A stretch of 7,392 nucleotides of DNA from Anaerolineales bacterium (GTDB taxonomy: Bacteria > Chloroflexota > Anaerolineae > Anaerolineales > UBA11657): assembly GCA_947503585.1 (NCBI GenBank), contig CANNEJ010000067.1, positions 1-7,392 of the forward strand. Reading direction: 5' to 3'. The notes below the pieces were generated by a model that saw only the letters and a list, made by a program, of their open reading frames with translations, was not told the origin of the DNA and searched no databases. Shown in pieces: positions 1-6,213 of the stretch (positions are counted from its first letter, which is position 1; every line of letters starts with the position of its first letter). The position numbers and the translations under genes were made by a program.

Positions 1-220
1 TCAGTCCGAAGGCGATCCGTGCCAGGAACCAGAAGAGGAACGGCATGTTGAATTCCCGGGCCGAAAGATTTTTGAAGTTGCGGGCGATCAAGTCGCCGTA
101 ATTGATCGATACGGCACGGACTTTCACAAGTAACTCATTGTCTTTGGGAGCCGGTTTTTCAACTTCGACGAGCTTTAGAACATCGGGCGATCCATATTGA
201 ACGTATTTAATGGCTTTCAT
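1..220 (-). CDS. Medium-chain dehydrogenase/reductase (NAD(P)-dependent alcohol dehydrogenase / quinone oxidoreductase type), N-terminal part, cut by window edge
   Basis: Reading leftward from an ATG at 220-218, 73 codons stay open to the window edge. The protein begins MKAIKYVQYGSPDVLKLVEV and continues with a KPAPKDNELLVKV stretch and VSINYGDLIARNF. This is the usual start of the GroES-like domain of the MDR superfamily: a first strand with YGSPDVL, then P.P..NE.LVKV, then the S.N.GD segment. Family members oxidise or reduce alcohols, aldehydes, quinones or enones with NAD(P)H in the cytoplasm. The Rossmann cofactor domain and any zinc ligands lie outside the window, so substrate and zinc dependence cannot be judged. 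A good ribosome binding site, TTGAGG on the minus strand (233-228), sits 7 nt before the ATG and supports this start. The stretch is about 48% GC by hand count, against about 67% for a sampled line of rarA, so the gene may have a different history. It is divergent from rho and has no visible link to it. The family call is firm; the subfamily is open. Confidence 0.85.
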   Translation of the reverse strand, partial: MKAIKYVQYGSPDVLKLVEVEKPAPKDNELLVKVRAVSINYGDLIARNFKNLSAREFNMPFLFWFLARIAFGL

Positions 221-605
221 CTGTTTGCCTCAAAAGTGATCTGATTTACCGGCTTGCTCGTAACTGCACGAAATACACGCCAAGAAGTAGCGCACGAGGG
301 TAACACAGGATGGAGTGCATCCTCTTTGCTACAGAACGCCCGTGCGTGTTTGAGCGGCCAGCTGCACGGCCCGGATTTCACCAAAACCCCTCAAAAGAAC
401 GGGCTTCTGAACCAGTAAGCTGGCGGAAGGGCGTCAAATCGTGCAAATCTGCTACTCGCCCGCGGAACCTACATCTTCAGGATAGCTGCAGCTGTTTTGG
501 CACAAGCGGCTTGGTCTCTCGCATCATTTCACTACTCAACAAAAACTTTGCCGCGCTCGTCATAAGCAACCCCCGGATGGTGCGTTGCTGTCAGCAGAGA
601 AAGTG
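221..605. other. Intergenic stretch with no recognisable gene
   Basis: This gap lies between the divergent dehydrogenase and the rho promoter region. No open frame here has both a ribosome binding site and a protein-like composition, and I see no tRNA or other recognisable RNA. The only structure noted is a 6-bp hairpin, AGGATG (307-312) with CATCCT (318-323) around a 5-nt loop and no following T run. The dehydrogenase promoter must lie here on the minus strand, but no convincing -35/-10 pair stands out. Confidence 0.5.
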
Positions 606-622
606 TTAATCGGGCCCATTAA
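606..622. promoter_or_regulatory. Near-perfect palindrome upstream of the rho promoter, candidate operator
   Basis: TTAAT (606-610) and ATTAA (618-622) are exact inverted arms around a self-complementary GGGCCC core (612-617), with one extra C at 611 breaking the symmetry. It ends 8 bases before the -35 box. That position and dyad shape would suit a dimeric DNA-binding protein acting at the rho promoter. No known operator is recognised and no second copy is seen in the window, so the role is inferred from location and symmetry only. Confidence 0.3.
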
Positions 623-630
623 TCCCCCAT

Positions 631-659
631 TTGACAGACCCCCACCCGAATGCTACACT
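631..659 (+). promoter_or_regulatory. Sigma70-type promoter of rho (TTGACA, 17-base spacer, extended -10 TACACT)
   Basis: A consensus -35 box TTGACA (631-636) is followed by exactly 17 bases and a -10 box TACACT (654-659). TG at 651-652 forms an extended -10 element (TGC-TACACT). This is the strongest promoter-like match I found in the window. The predicted transcription start is near 665-667, giving a leader of roughly 225 nt before the rho ATG. It probably drives the whole rho to rarA cluster, since no comparable promoter is evident between those genes. Confidence 0.75.
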
Positions 660-665
660 CCCTGC

Positions 666-891
666 GTCGTACCAAGGCAAGTCCTTGCCCGCGACCACGA
701 GCGCCGACGGAACTGGCGCTGAGCCCTCAGTTTCACAATAATTTAGTCTGACCTGCTTTACCACAAGCCGCATTGGGGCTTGATATCACAAACCTAACTC
801 TTATCTACTCTGATAGGCGCGCCATTCTGGCGGAAGCACTGGCTGCGCATTCACCCGTCTGAAAACCCGCACACATAGGAAACGAGAGACC
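666..891 (+). promoter_or_regulatory. Long structured 5' leader of rho with a rut-like C-rich tract, possible autogenous attenuator
   Basis: The predicted transcript runs about 225 nt before the rho start without an ATG-initiated leader peptide. It contains short hairpins: GGCAA/TTGCC around GTCC (676-689), AGCGCC/GGCGCT (700-720), CAAGCC/GGCTTG (764-782) and CGCCA/TGGCG (820-832). None is followed by a U run, so these are not intrinsic terminators. Between the third and fourth hairpins, 783-815 is strikingly C-rich and G-poor (10 C, 1 G in 33 bases). It has YC dimers ending at 787, 794, 800, 805 and 810, which is the spacing and composition of Rho utilisation sites. In E. coli, rho is known to be autoregulated by Rho-dependent termination in its leader. 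The same control is inferred here but not shown. Confidence 0.4.
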
Positions 892-2172
892 ATGAACTTC
901 ACCGAACTTGAAAGCAAGACTTTAGACGAGCTGCGCGGCATCGCCAAGGACTCCGAAATAGTCGGTTACAACCATATGAAGAAGCAGGATCTGGTACTGC
1001 GCCTCATGCGTGCCCATGCGGAAAAACGCGGCCTCGGCTTGCGCGGTGGGGTACTGGAGATTGTCGATGACTCGATGGGCTTTCTGCGCGGCGGCAATCT
1101 CATGCCCAGCCACGACGACATCTACGTCAGCCAGTCGCAGCTGCGGCGCTTTAGTTTGCGCACCGGGGATATGGTCATCGGGCAGGTACGCGCCCCCAAG
1201 GACTCCGAAAAGTACCACGGCTTGATTCGCGTTGAAAGCGTCAACGGCTTGGATCCCGAGGAGGCCAAGCGCCGGCCGCACTTTGAGGCGCTTACGCCCA
1301 TCTTCCCGGAAGAGCGCTTTGATCTGGAGACCAATCGCTACACAATTTCCACGCGCATGATCAATCTCGTGGCACCCATCGGCAAGGGGCAGCGCGGCCT
1401 GATTGTGTCGCCGCCCAAGGCCGGCAAGACTACGGTGCTGAAGGAGATAGCGAACGCTATTTCCAAAAAGTACGAGCAGGTACATTTGATGGTGGCGCTG
1501 ATCGGCGAGCGCCCGGAAGAAGTAACCGACATGGACCGCTCGGTGGATGCCGAAGTGGTGGCCAGCACATTTGATGAACCCGTCACATCGCATGTGCGCA
1601 CAGCCGAGATGGCGCTGCAGCGCGCCAAGCGCCTGGTGGAGACCGGGCGCGATGTTGTCATTCTGCTGGACTCGATCACGCGCCTTGCGCGCGCCTACAA
1701 CCTTGTTGTAACGCCGTCCGGCCGCACGCTGTCCGGCGGCCTGGATCCCGCAGCGCTTTACCCTCCCAAGCATTTCTTTGGCGCAGCACGCAATATTGAA
1801 AACGGCGGCTCGCTCACCATTGTGGCCACCTGCCTGGTGGACACCGGTTCGCGCATGGACGACATGGTGTACGAAGAATTTAAAGGCACCGGCAACATGG
1901 AACTGCACCTCTCGCGCAAGATGCAAGAACGGCGCATCTTTCCCGCTTTTGATATTGAACGCAGCTCCACGCGCCGTGAGGAATTGCTGCTGGGGCCGGA
2001 CATCACACCGCGCGTCTGGTTGATGCGGCGCATGTTCAGCCAGATGACCAGCCCGCCACCGGCGGGCGCTGCCATGGATCCGGCCAACGCCACAGATGCA
2101 GTGTTGCAGCAAATGCGCGGCACAGAGAACAACATCGAGTTTCTCGAACAGCTCGGAAAAATTAACGGCTGA
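892..2172 (+). CDS. rho: Transcription termination factor Rho
   Basis: This 426-residue protein is a ring-shaped hexameric RNA-dependent ATPase/helicase that binds C-rich nascent RNA, moves 5' to 3' and dislodges RNA polymerase. The start MNFTELESKTLDELRGIAKD aligns with the E. coli Rho start, as does the near-standard length (E. coli 419), so there is no actinobacterial-type insertion. An N-terminal helical domain (about 1-45) precedes the cold-shock-like primary RNA site (about 50-125), with GFLR at 63-66 and Y78. E. coli F62 is Met here. The ATPase core has Walker A PPKAGKT (174-180), ERPEEV with catalytic Glu206, Walker B VVILLD ending at D260, a Q-loop around 274-283, the R-loop DTGSRMDD (317-324) and arginine finger R361. 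The residues that contact bicyclomycin in E. coli are conserved (K176, K179, T180, R207, D260, S261). AGGA at 877-880 or GAGAG at 884-888 may serve as the ribosome binding site. It is the first gene of the cluster; the next start lies 4 nt after its stop. Confidence 0.98.
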   Translation: MNFTELESKTLDELRGIAKDSEIVGYNHMKKQDLVLRLMRAHAEKRGLGLRGGVLEIVDDSMGFLRGGNLMPSHDDIYVSQSQLRRFSLRTGDMVIGQVRAPKDSEKYHGLIRVESVNGLDPEEAKRRPHFEALTPIFPEERFDLETNRYTISTRMINLVAPIGKGQRGLIVSPPKAGKTTVLKEIANAISKKYEQVHLMVALIGERPEEVTDMDRSVDAEVVASTFDEPVTSHVRTAEMALQRAKRLVETGRDVVILLDSITRLARAYNLVVTPSGRTLSGGLDPAALYPPKHFFGAARNIENGGSLTIVATCLVDTGSRMDDMVYEEFKGTGNMELHLSRKMQERRIFPAFDIERSSTRREELLLGPDITPRVWLMRRMFSQMTSPPPAGAAMDPANATDAVLQQMRGTENNIEFLEQLGKING

Positions 2173-2176
2173 CGCT

Positions 2177-3277
2177 GTGGAAGAGCTGTCCCCGGCCGGG
2201 CTCCTGCGCTGGCTGCGCGCTCGCGCGCCCGGGCTCGTCTATCACGCCGGGCTGGTGGGGATTGTGGGTGCGGCTTTATGGCTGGTGCGCACCAACCCGC
2301 TCAGCTGGCTGCCGGCGCGGTTGGATGCAGCCCTGCAAGCCGGCGCCCAGCCGGCAAAAGCGGAAGCAGCCACCGGGTTGTGGCCGGCGGGCCTGCTGCC
2401 CGTTCCACTACAGCCGCCGCCCGCAGTGCGGCGCATCGCCTCGCTCCACACCAATATTCCCGCGCGCCTGCGAAAGGACATCGTCACCTATACAGTGCAA
2501 GCCGGCGACACACTTTTTGGCATTGCTGAAAAATACGGCATCACGCCCGAGACCATCTTGTGGGGCAACTATTATTTTCTCAAAGACGATCCGCATTTGC
2601 TGCGCCCCGACCAGCAGTTGTTCATTGCGCCTGCCAACGGAGTGCTGCGCGTGGTGCAGGCCGGCGACACCATTGAGGGTCTCGCAAAAGCCTATCTCGC
2701 GTTGCCGGAAGACATTATCAACTGGCTCGGCAATGATCTTGACCCGGATGCACCCCAGCTGACCGAAGGGCAGATGCTGCTAGTGCCGGGCGGGCAGCGC
2801 GAGTTTGTGCGCTGGGTCATTCCGCAAATCACGCGCACGCAGCGCAATCCGCTGCCGGTGGGCGCCGGGCCGGGCGCCTGCCCCGGCGGTTACTCTGGTG
2901 GCGCAGTGGGCGGCGGTTTTTTTGCGTGGCCATCCAACAACCGTTTTCTCTCCGGCACCAACTTCACCAGCTATCACCCCGGGATCGACATTGCTGCGGC
3001 CTACGGCGACCCTATTTACGCTGCTGATAGCGGTGTGGTGGTGTTTGCCGGCTGGAGTAATTACGGCTATGGCAACATGGTTGTCATCGACCACGGCAAC
3101 GGCTGGCAAACTTTGTACGCACATCTTTCGCAGTGGAATGTTTCTTGTGGCCAGTCCGCGGCCCAGAAAAATGTAGTCGGCCTCGCCGGCAGCACCGGCA
3201 ACTCCTCCGGGCCGCACTTGCACTTTGAAATGCAATATGGCGGCGGCCGGGTAAACCCCTGGAATTACCTGCAATGA
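2177..3277 (+). CDS. Membrane-anchored LysM-domain M23 family metallopeptidase (peptidoglycan endopeptidase)
   Basis: I read a 366-residue protein from GTG at 2177, 4 nt after the rho stop, probably translated by coupling. The ATG at 2096 is rejected because it would overlap rho by 77 nt and its first 27 residues only read rho's C-terminal codons out of frame. A short basic N-terminus (RWLRARAP) leads into one hydrophobic segment at about 20-38, giving a cytoplasmic N-terminus and an external body. Two LysM domains follow (about 104-151 and 158-203, each opening with VQAGDT), which bind glycan chains. A glycine-rich linker (229-248) leads to a LytM/M23 zinc peptidase domain. Its zinc ligands are H267 and D271 (HPGID) and H349 (HLH, 347-349), with H316 in YAHLS as catalytic histidine, so it should be active in cutting cross-link peptides. 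C235 and C324 are the only cysteines and could pair. The stop overlaps the next gene's ATG. An activator role cannot be excluded, but the intact metal site argues for an enzyme. Confidence 0.9.
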   Translation: MEELSPAGLLRWLRARAPGLVYHAGLVGIVGAALWLVRTNPLSWLPARLDAALQAGAQPAKAEAATGLWPAGLLPVPLQPPPAVRRIASLHTNIPARLRKDIVTYTVQAGDTLFGIAEKYGITPETILWGNYYFLKDDPHLLRPDQQLFIAPANGVLRVVQAGDTIEGLAKAYLALPEDIINWLGNDLDPDAPQLTEGQMLLVPGGQREFVRWVIPQITRTQRNPLPVGAGPGACPGGYSGGAVGGGFFAWPSNNRFLSGTNFTSYHPGIDIAAAYGDPIYAADSGVVVFAGWSNYGYGNMVVIDHGNGWQTLYAHLSQWNVSCGQSAAQKNVVGLAGSTGNSSGPHLHFEMQYGGGRVNPWNYLQ

Positions 3278-4704
3278 TCCGCGGCGTGATTTTTGACTTG
3301 GGGGATACGCTGATCCTTGGGCGCAGCGACGCAGACTCCGCCGCCATTTGGGAAAGCATGGCTGCCGGCTTGACGGCTTGGCTGCAACAAAACACAAACA
3401 CGCTGCCGGACCCCGCCGTCTTCCGGCAGCGCTTCTTGCATCACAGCGCCCAGGACAAACTGCGCCGCGACGTAACGCATGTGGAATACAGTACGGCGGC
3501 AATTTTGGCGCAGGTGTACAGCGAGCTGGGCTGGCCGCTGCCTGCGCCCGCGCAGGCTGCTGCTGCGCTGCATGCCTGCTACGCGCCAACCGAGGAGCAC
3601 TGGGAACCCACCCCCGGCGTGCACCAAATGCTGCAAGCGCTGCAGCAAGCCGGCTGCCGGCTGGCAATTGTGTCCAATGCAGGAGACAGCGCCAATGTGC
3701 AGCGCCTGGTTGACCGCCACAATCTGCGCGCATATTTTGACGCGGTTGTGGTCTCCGCAGATTTGGGAATTCGCAAGCCGGATGCGCGCATATTTACTGC
3801 GCTGCTAAACCAGTGGCAACTGCCGCCAGCGCAGGTGGCCATGGTGGGCGACACGCTGGCTGCGGATGTACTGGGTGCGCACAACGCCGGGCTGCGCTCG
3901 GTTTGGCTGCGCACGCGCGCAGCGCGGGCTGACAACGTGGCGCACACAGCCGGCATAATTCCGGACGCCGCCATCGATACGCTGGCCGAGCTGCCCGCCG
4001 TGCTGCGCAACTTACCAGAGCATGCGCAGCGCGAGCCAAAGTTGTCCGTCATTATTCCGGTTTTTAATGAAGCTGCCACAATTACGCAACTGGTGGAACG
4101 CGTGCGGCGCGTGCCCCTGCACCTCGAAGTGGTGCTCGTAAACGACGCCTCCACAGACGGGTCGCGGGCTTTGCTTGACCAGCTGGCCAACGCGCCTGAC
4201 ACAGTCATCATTCATCATGCACTGAATCGCGGCAAGGGCACGGCAATTGCCAGCGGGCTGGCTGCTGCCAGCGGTGCGGTGGCCGTCATTCAAGATGCCG
4301 ACCTTGAGTACGACCCGCAGGATTTTGTGCGCATGCTCGCACCCATCCGCGAAGGCCGCGCCCAAGTGGTGTACGGCGCGCGCAACCTTGAAAGCCAGCG
4401 TCCGCTTATGCGCTTTGGCAACCACCTGTTAAGTGCGCTAACGCGCATTTTGTACGGCTCGCAATTGTCAGACATGGAAACCTGTTACAAGATGATGACG
4501 CGGGCGGTGTACCTGACGCTGGCGCTGGAATGCCGGCGCTTTGATGTGGAGGCAGAAATTACGGCGAAGGTGCTGCGCGCGGGACACCACATTCACGAGG
4601 TGCCGATCCGCTACACCGCGCGTTACGAGAACAAAAAACTGTCCCCAATGGATGGCCTGCCGGCCCTGCGGGCGCTTCTAAAATATCGCTTCTTCAGCCG
4701 CTGA
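3274..4704 (+). CDS. HAD-family hydrolase fused to family 2 (DPM1-like) glycosyltransferase
   Basis: One uninterrupted frame of 476 codons starts at an ATG overlapping the peptidase stop (ATGA). Residues 1 to about 245 form a HAD subfamily I hydrolase: motif I FDLGDTL with nucleophile D8, an alpha-helical cap (about 15-105), motif II S134 in IVSNAG, motif III K168 in LGIRKPD, and motif IV GDT at 192-194 with D198. The usual second Asp of motif I is Gly10, as in the sugar-phosphatase YihX (FDLGN). Residues 256-476 form a GT-A glycosyltransferase: LSVIIPVFNE (257-266), NDASTDGS (290-297), the metal-binding DAD at 341-343, VVYGAR, SDMETCYK (399-406) and a C-terminal KYRFF. It resembles dolichol- or polyprenyl-phosphate sugar transferases that move a sugar from a nucleotide donor to a lipid carrier at the inner membrane face. 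It has no membrane helices. The two halves are usually separate proteins. An internal GTG at 4000, 16 residues before the KLSV strand, could restart translation of the GT half alone. The HAD substrate is unknown; a sugar phosphate is a guess from the fusion. Confidence 0.9.
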   Translation: MIRGVIFDLGDTLILGRSDADSAAIWESMAAGLTAWLQQNTNTLPDPAVFRQRFLHHSAQDKLRRDVTHVEYSTAAILAQVYSELGWPLPAPAQAAAALHACYAPTEEHWEPTPGVHQMLQALQQAGCRLAIVSNAGDSANVQRLVDRHNLRAYFDAVVVSADLGIRKPDARIFTALLNQWQLPPAQVAMVGDTLAADVLGAHNAGLRSVWLRTRAARADNVAHTAGIIPDAAIDTLAELPAVLRNLPEHAQREPKLSVIIPVFNEAATITQLVERVRRVPLHLEVVLVNDASTDGSRALLDQLANAPDTVIIHHALNRGKGTAIASGLAAASGAVAVIQDADLEYDPQDFVRMLAPIREGRAQVVYGARNLESQRPLMRFGNHLLSALTRILYGSQLSDMETCYKMMTRAVYLTLALECRRFDVEAEITAKVLRAGHHIHEVPIRYTARYENKKLSPMDGLPALRALLKYRFFSR

Positions 4705-4718
4705 AGCGCGCATGCCTC

Positions 4719-4729
4719 GGTGATTCGCA
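4719..4729 (+). promoter_or_regulatory. Ribosome binding site for rarA
   Basis: GGTGA (4719-4723) lies 6 nt before the rarA ATG at 4730, inside the 25-nt gap after the HAD-GT2 stop. It is a modest but well-placed match to the anti-Shine-Dalgarno sequence and supports that start. Confidence 0.5.
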
Positions 4730-6139
4730 ATGGATTTGTTTGAGCATGGGCTGCAGCAGCGCTTGCGCAGCGAAGCACCGCTGGCGGCGCGCATGCGTCC
4801 GCGCACGGTGGCGGAGTTTGTTGGCCACGCAGAAATAATCGGCGAAGGCCGCCTGCTGCGGCGTGCAATTGAAGCCGATCGGCTCTTCTCCTCGATCTTG
4901 TTGTGGGGCCCGCCCGGCAGCGGAAAAACCACGCTTGCCAATGTAATTGCCAACAGCACGCGTGCGCATTTTGCCACGCTCAGCGCTGTGTTGAGCGGCC
5001 TGCCCGCACTGCGGGAAGAGATTGCGGCCGCCCAGGAGCGCCGCGCGCTGCATGGCACGCGCACGCTGCTGTTTGTGGACGAGGTGCACCGCTGGAACAA
5101 GGCGCAGCAAGATGCATTGCTGCCGCACGTGGAGAACGGCACCTTCGTGCTGATTGGAGCCACGACCGAAAACCCGTATTTCGAGGTGATTGGCGCGCTG
5201 CTCTCGCGCTCGCGTATTTTTCAACTGCAGGCGCTGCAAGATGCGGACATTGCGCTGCTGCTGGAGCGCGCTTTGCAGGATGCGCTGCGCGGGTACGGCA
5301 GCCGCCAGGTGTCTGTGGATGCACAGGCGCTGGCGCATCTGGTCAAGGTGGCCGGCGGCGATGCCCGCAACGCATTGAATGCACTTGAGCTGGCAGTGGA
5401 ATCGACGCCGCCCGATACAAATGGTGTTGTGCGCATCTCGCTCGCCGTGGCCCAGGAGTCAATCCAGCAGCGTGCAGTTTTATATGACAAAGATGGTGAT
5501 GCGCACTACGACACGGTCAGTGCGCTCATTAAATCCGTGCGTGGATCCGATCCGGACGCAGCGCTGTTCTGGCTGGCCAAGATGCTCTACGCCGGTGAAT
5601 CGCCGCGCTTCATCATGCGCCGGCTGTTGATTCTGGCGGGCGAAGACATCGGGTTGGCCGACCCGATGGCATTAGTCGTCGCCAGCGCAGCCGCGCACGC
5701 ATTTGAATTTGTGGGCATGCCAGAGGGCGTGTACCCGCTGGTGGAGGCCACCTTGTATCTGGCCACCGCGCCAAAATCCAACAGCGCCACCCACTACTTC
5801 AAAGCGCAGCAAACGGTGATGGTGCAAGGCGCGCAGGAAGTACCGCTGCATTTGCGCGATACCAACCGGGACGGCGCCAAACTGGGGCACGGTGCAGGCT
5901 ACGTTTATCCGCATGAGCACGCTGGCCATCACGCTGGCCAGCAGTATCTGCCGGCCGCACTGCTGGGTACTTACTTCTACCGGCCTTCAGCGGAGGGCTA
6001 TGAGGTGGCTGTGTCCGAACGCCTCACGCGCTGGCGCAGCGCCCAGCGCGCTGCGCTCGGTATCACCGCCACCAGCGAGCCAGCCGATTTGGATGAGCAG
6101 CAAATTCTCAAACTCAAACGCCAACTGGGCGCTGGCTAG
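4730..6139 (+). CDS. rarA: Replication-associated recombination protein A (RarA/MgsA), AAA+ ATPase
   Basis: This 469-residue protein is a RarA/MgsA/WRNIP1 family AAA+ ATPase, a relative of clamp-loader subunits and RuvB. It acts at stalled replication forks and single-strand/double-strand DNA junctions, in part with SSB. The N-terminal region (LAARMRPRTVAEFVGH) is the family signature. The ATPase has Walker A GPPGSGKTT (60-68), Walker B LLFVDEVHRWNK (113-124; E. coli has HRFNK), sensor 1 IGATTENP (142-149), an arginine finger in LLSRSRIF (158-164) and sensor 2 GDARNALNALE with R213. The tetramerising MgsA C-terminal domain begins near 252 with YDKDGDAHYD and includes KSVRGSDPDAALFWLAKML, GEDIGLADP (304-312) and APKSN (347-351). 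It is slightly longer than E. coli RarA (447) through a variable C-terminal tail from about 445. Its start is supported by GGTGA six bases upstream. It is the fourth gene of the cluster and is probably co-transcribed with rho. All catalytic motifs are intact. Confidence 0.96.
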   Translation: MDLFEHGLQQRLRSEAPLAARMRPRTVAEFVGHAEIIGEGRLLRRAIEADRLFSSILLWGPPGSGKTTLANVIANSTRAHFATLSAVLSGLPALREEIAAAQERRALHGTRTLLFVDEVHRWNKAQQDALLPHVENGTFVLIGATTENPYFEVIGALLSRSRIFQLQALQDADIALLLERALQDALRGYGSRQVSVDAQALAHLVKVAGGDARNALNALELAVESTPPDTNGVVRISLAVAQESIQQRAVLYDKDGDAHYDTVSALIKSVRGSDPDAALFWLAKMLYAGESPRFIMRRLLILAGEDIGLADPMALVVASAAAHAFEFVGMPEGVYPLVEATLYLATAPKSNSATHYFKAQQTVMVQGAQEVPLHLRDTNRDGAKLGHGAGYVYPHEHAGHHAGQQYLPAALLGTYFYRPSAEGYEVAVSERLTRWRSAQRAALGITATSEPADLDEQQILKLKRQLGAG

Positions 6140-6144
6140 CCAAA

Positions 6145-6167
6145 CGCAAGCCGCGAATGTGCTTGCG
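6145..6167 (+). terminator. Hairpin after rarA stop, possible weak terminator
   Basis: CGCAAGC (6145-6151) and GCTTGCG (6161-6167) form a 7-bp GC-rich stem with a 9-nt loop, starting 5 nt after the rarA stop. No T run follows, so it is not a standard intrinsic terminator. It could mark the transcript 3' end, stabilise the message or only attenuate read-through into the DoxX-family gene. Confidence 0.3.
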
Positions 6168-6201
6168 CCGAAAGCTTCTGGGCGGTGTCAGCGCATCCGG
6201 C

Positions 6202-6213
6202 TAAACTCCGCAC
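6202..6213 (+). promoter_or_regulatory. Candidate -10 box (TAAACT) placing transcription start at the ATG of the DoxX-family gene (leaderless)
   Basis: TAAACT (6202-6207) fits the TAnnnT -10 pattern and ends 6 bases before the ATG at 6214, so the start of transcription would fall on or next to the A of the start codon. No purine-rich Shine-Dalgarno sequence is visible in the preceding 20 bases, which agrees with leaderless translation. The -35 region (TGGGCG at 6179-6184, 17-base spacer) is a poor match, so the promoter call is tentative. Confidence 0.35.

Noticed and set aside
477..563. 28-codon minus-strand frame with GGGGG seven bases before its ATG
   Set aside because: The ribosome-site match is suggestive, but the peptide (MTSAAKFLLSSEMMRETKPL and eight more residues) has no recognisable feature and the length is too short to separate from chance.
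310..609. 99-codon plus-strand frame before the rho promoter
   Set aside because: No spaced ribosome binding site, six cysteines in an irregular composition, no recognisable domain, and no codon bias like the neighbouring genes. It looks like a chance frame.
700..832. Leader hairpins considered as a riboswitch or intrinsic terminator
   Set aside because: The stems are only 5-6 bp, none has a U run, and no conserved riboswitch core was recognised. They are reported only as leader structure.
922..2112. 396-codon minus-strand frame antisense to rho
   Set aside because: Rho on the plus strand is unmistakable along its full length. The antisense frame lacks domains and follows from GC-rich codon structure.
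2096..2176. Upstream ATG extension of the LysM-M23 gene
   Set aside because: It would overlap rho by 77 nt and the extra 27 residues merely read rho's last codons out of frame. The GTG at 2177 gives a sensible basic N-terminus and membrane anchor.
2862..2900. GC-rich repeated GGCGCC units that could pair within the M23 gene
   Set aside because: They encode the glycine/proline linker between the LysM and M23 domains; the repetition is explained by GC-rich Gly, Ala and Pro codons.
2780..3733. 317-codon minus-strand frame across the M23/HAD junction, and its shorter overlapping neighbours
   Set aside because: It crosses two well-supported plus-strand genes and has a low-complexity Ala/Arg/Pro-rich composition typical of antisense reading in GC-rich DNA.
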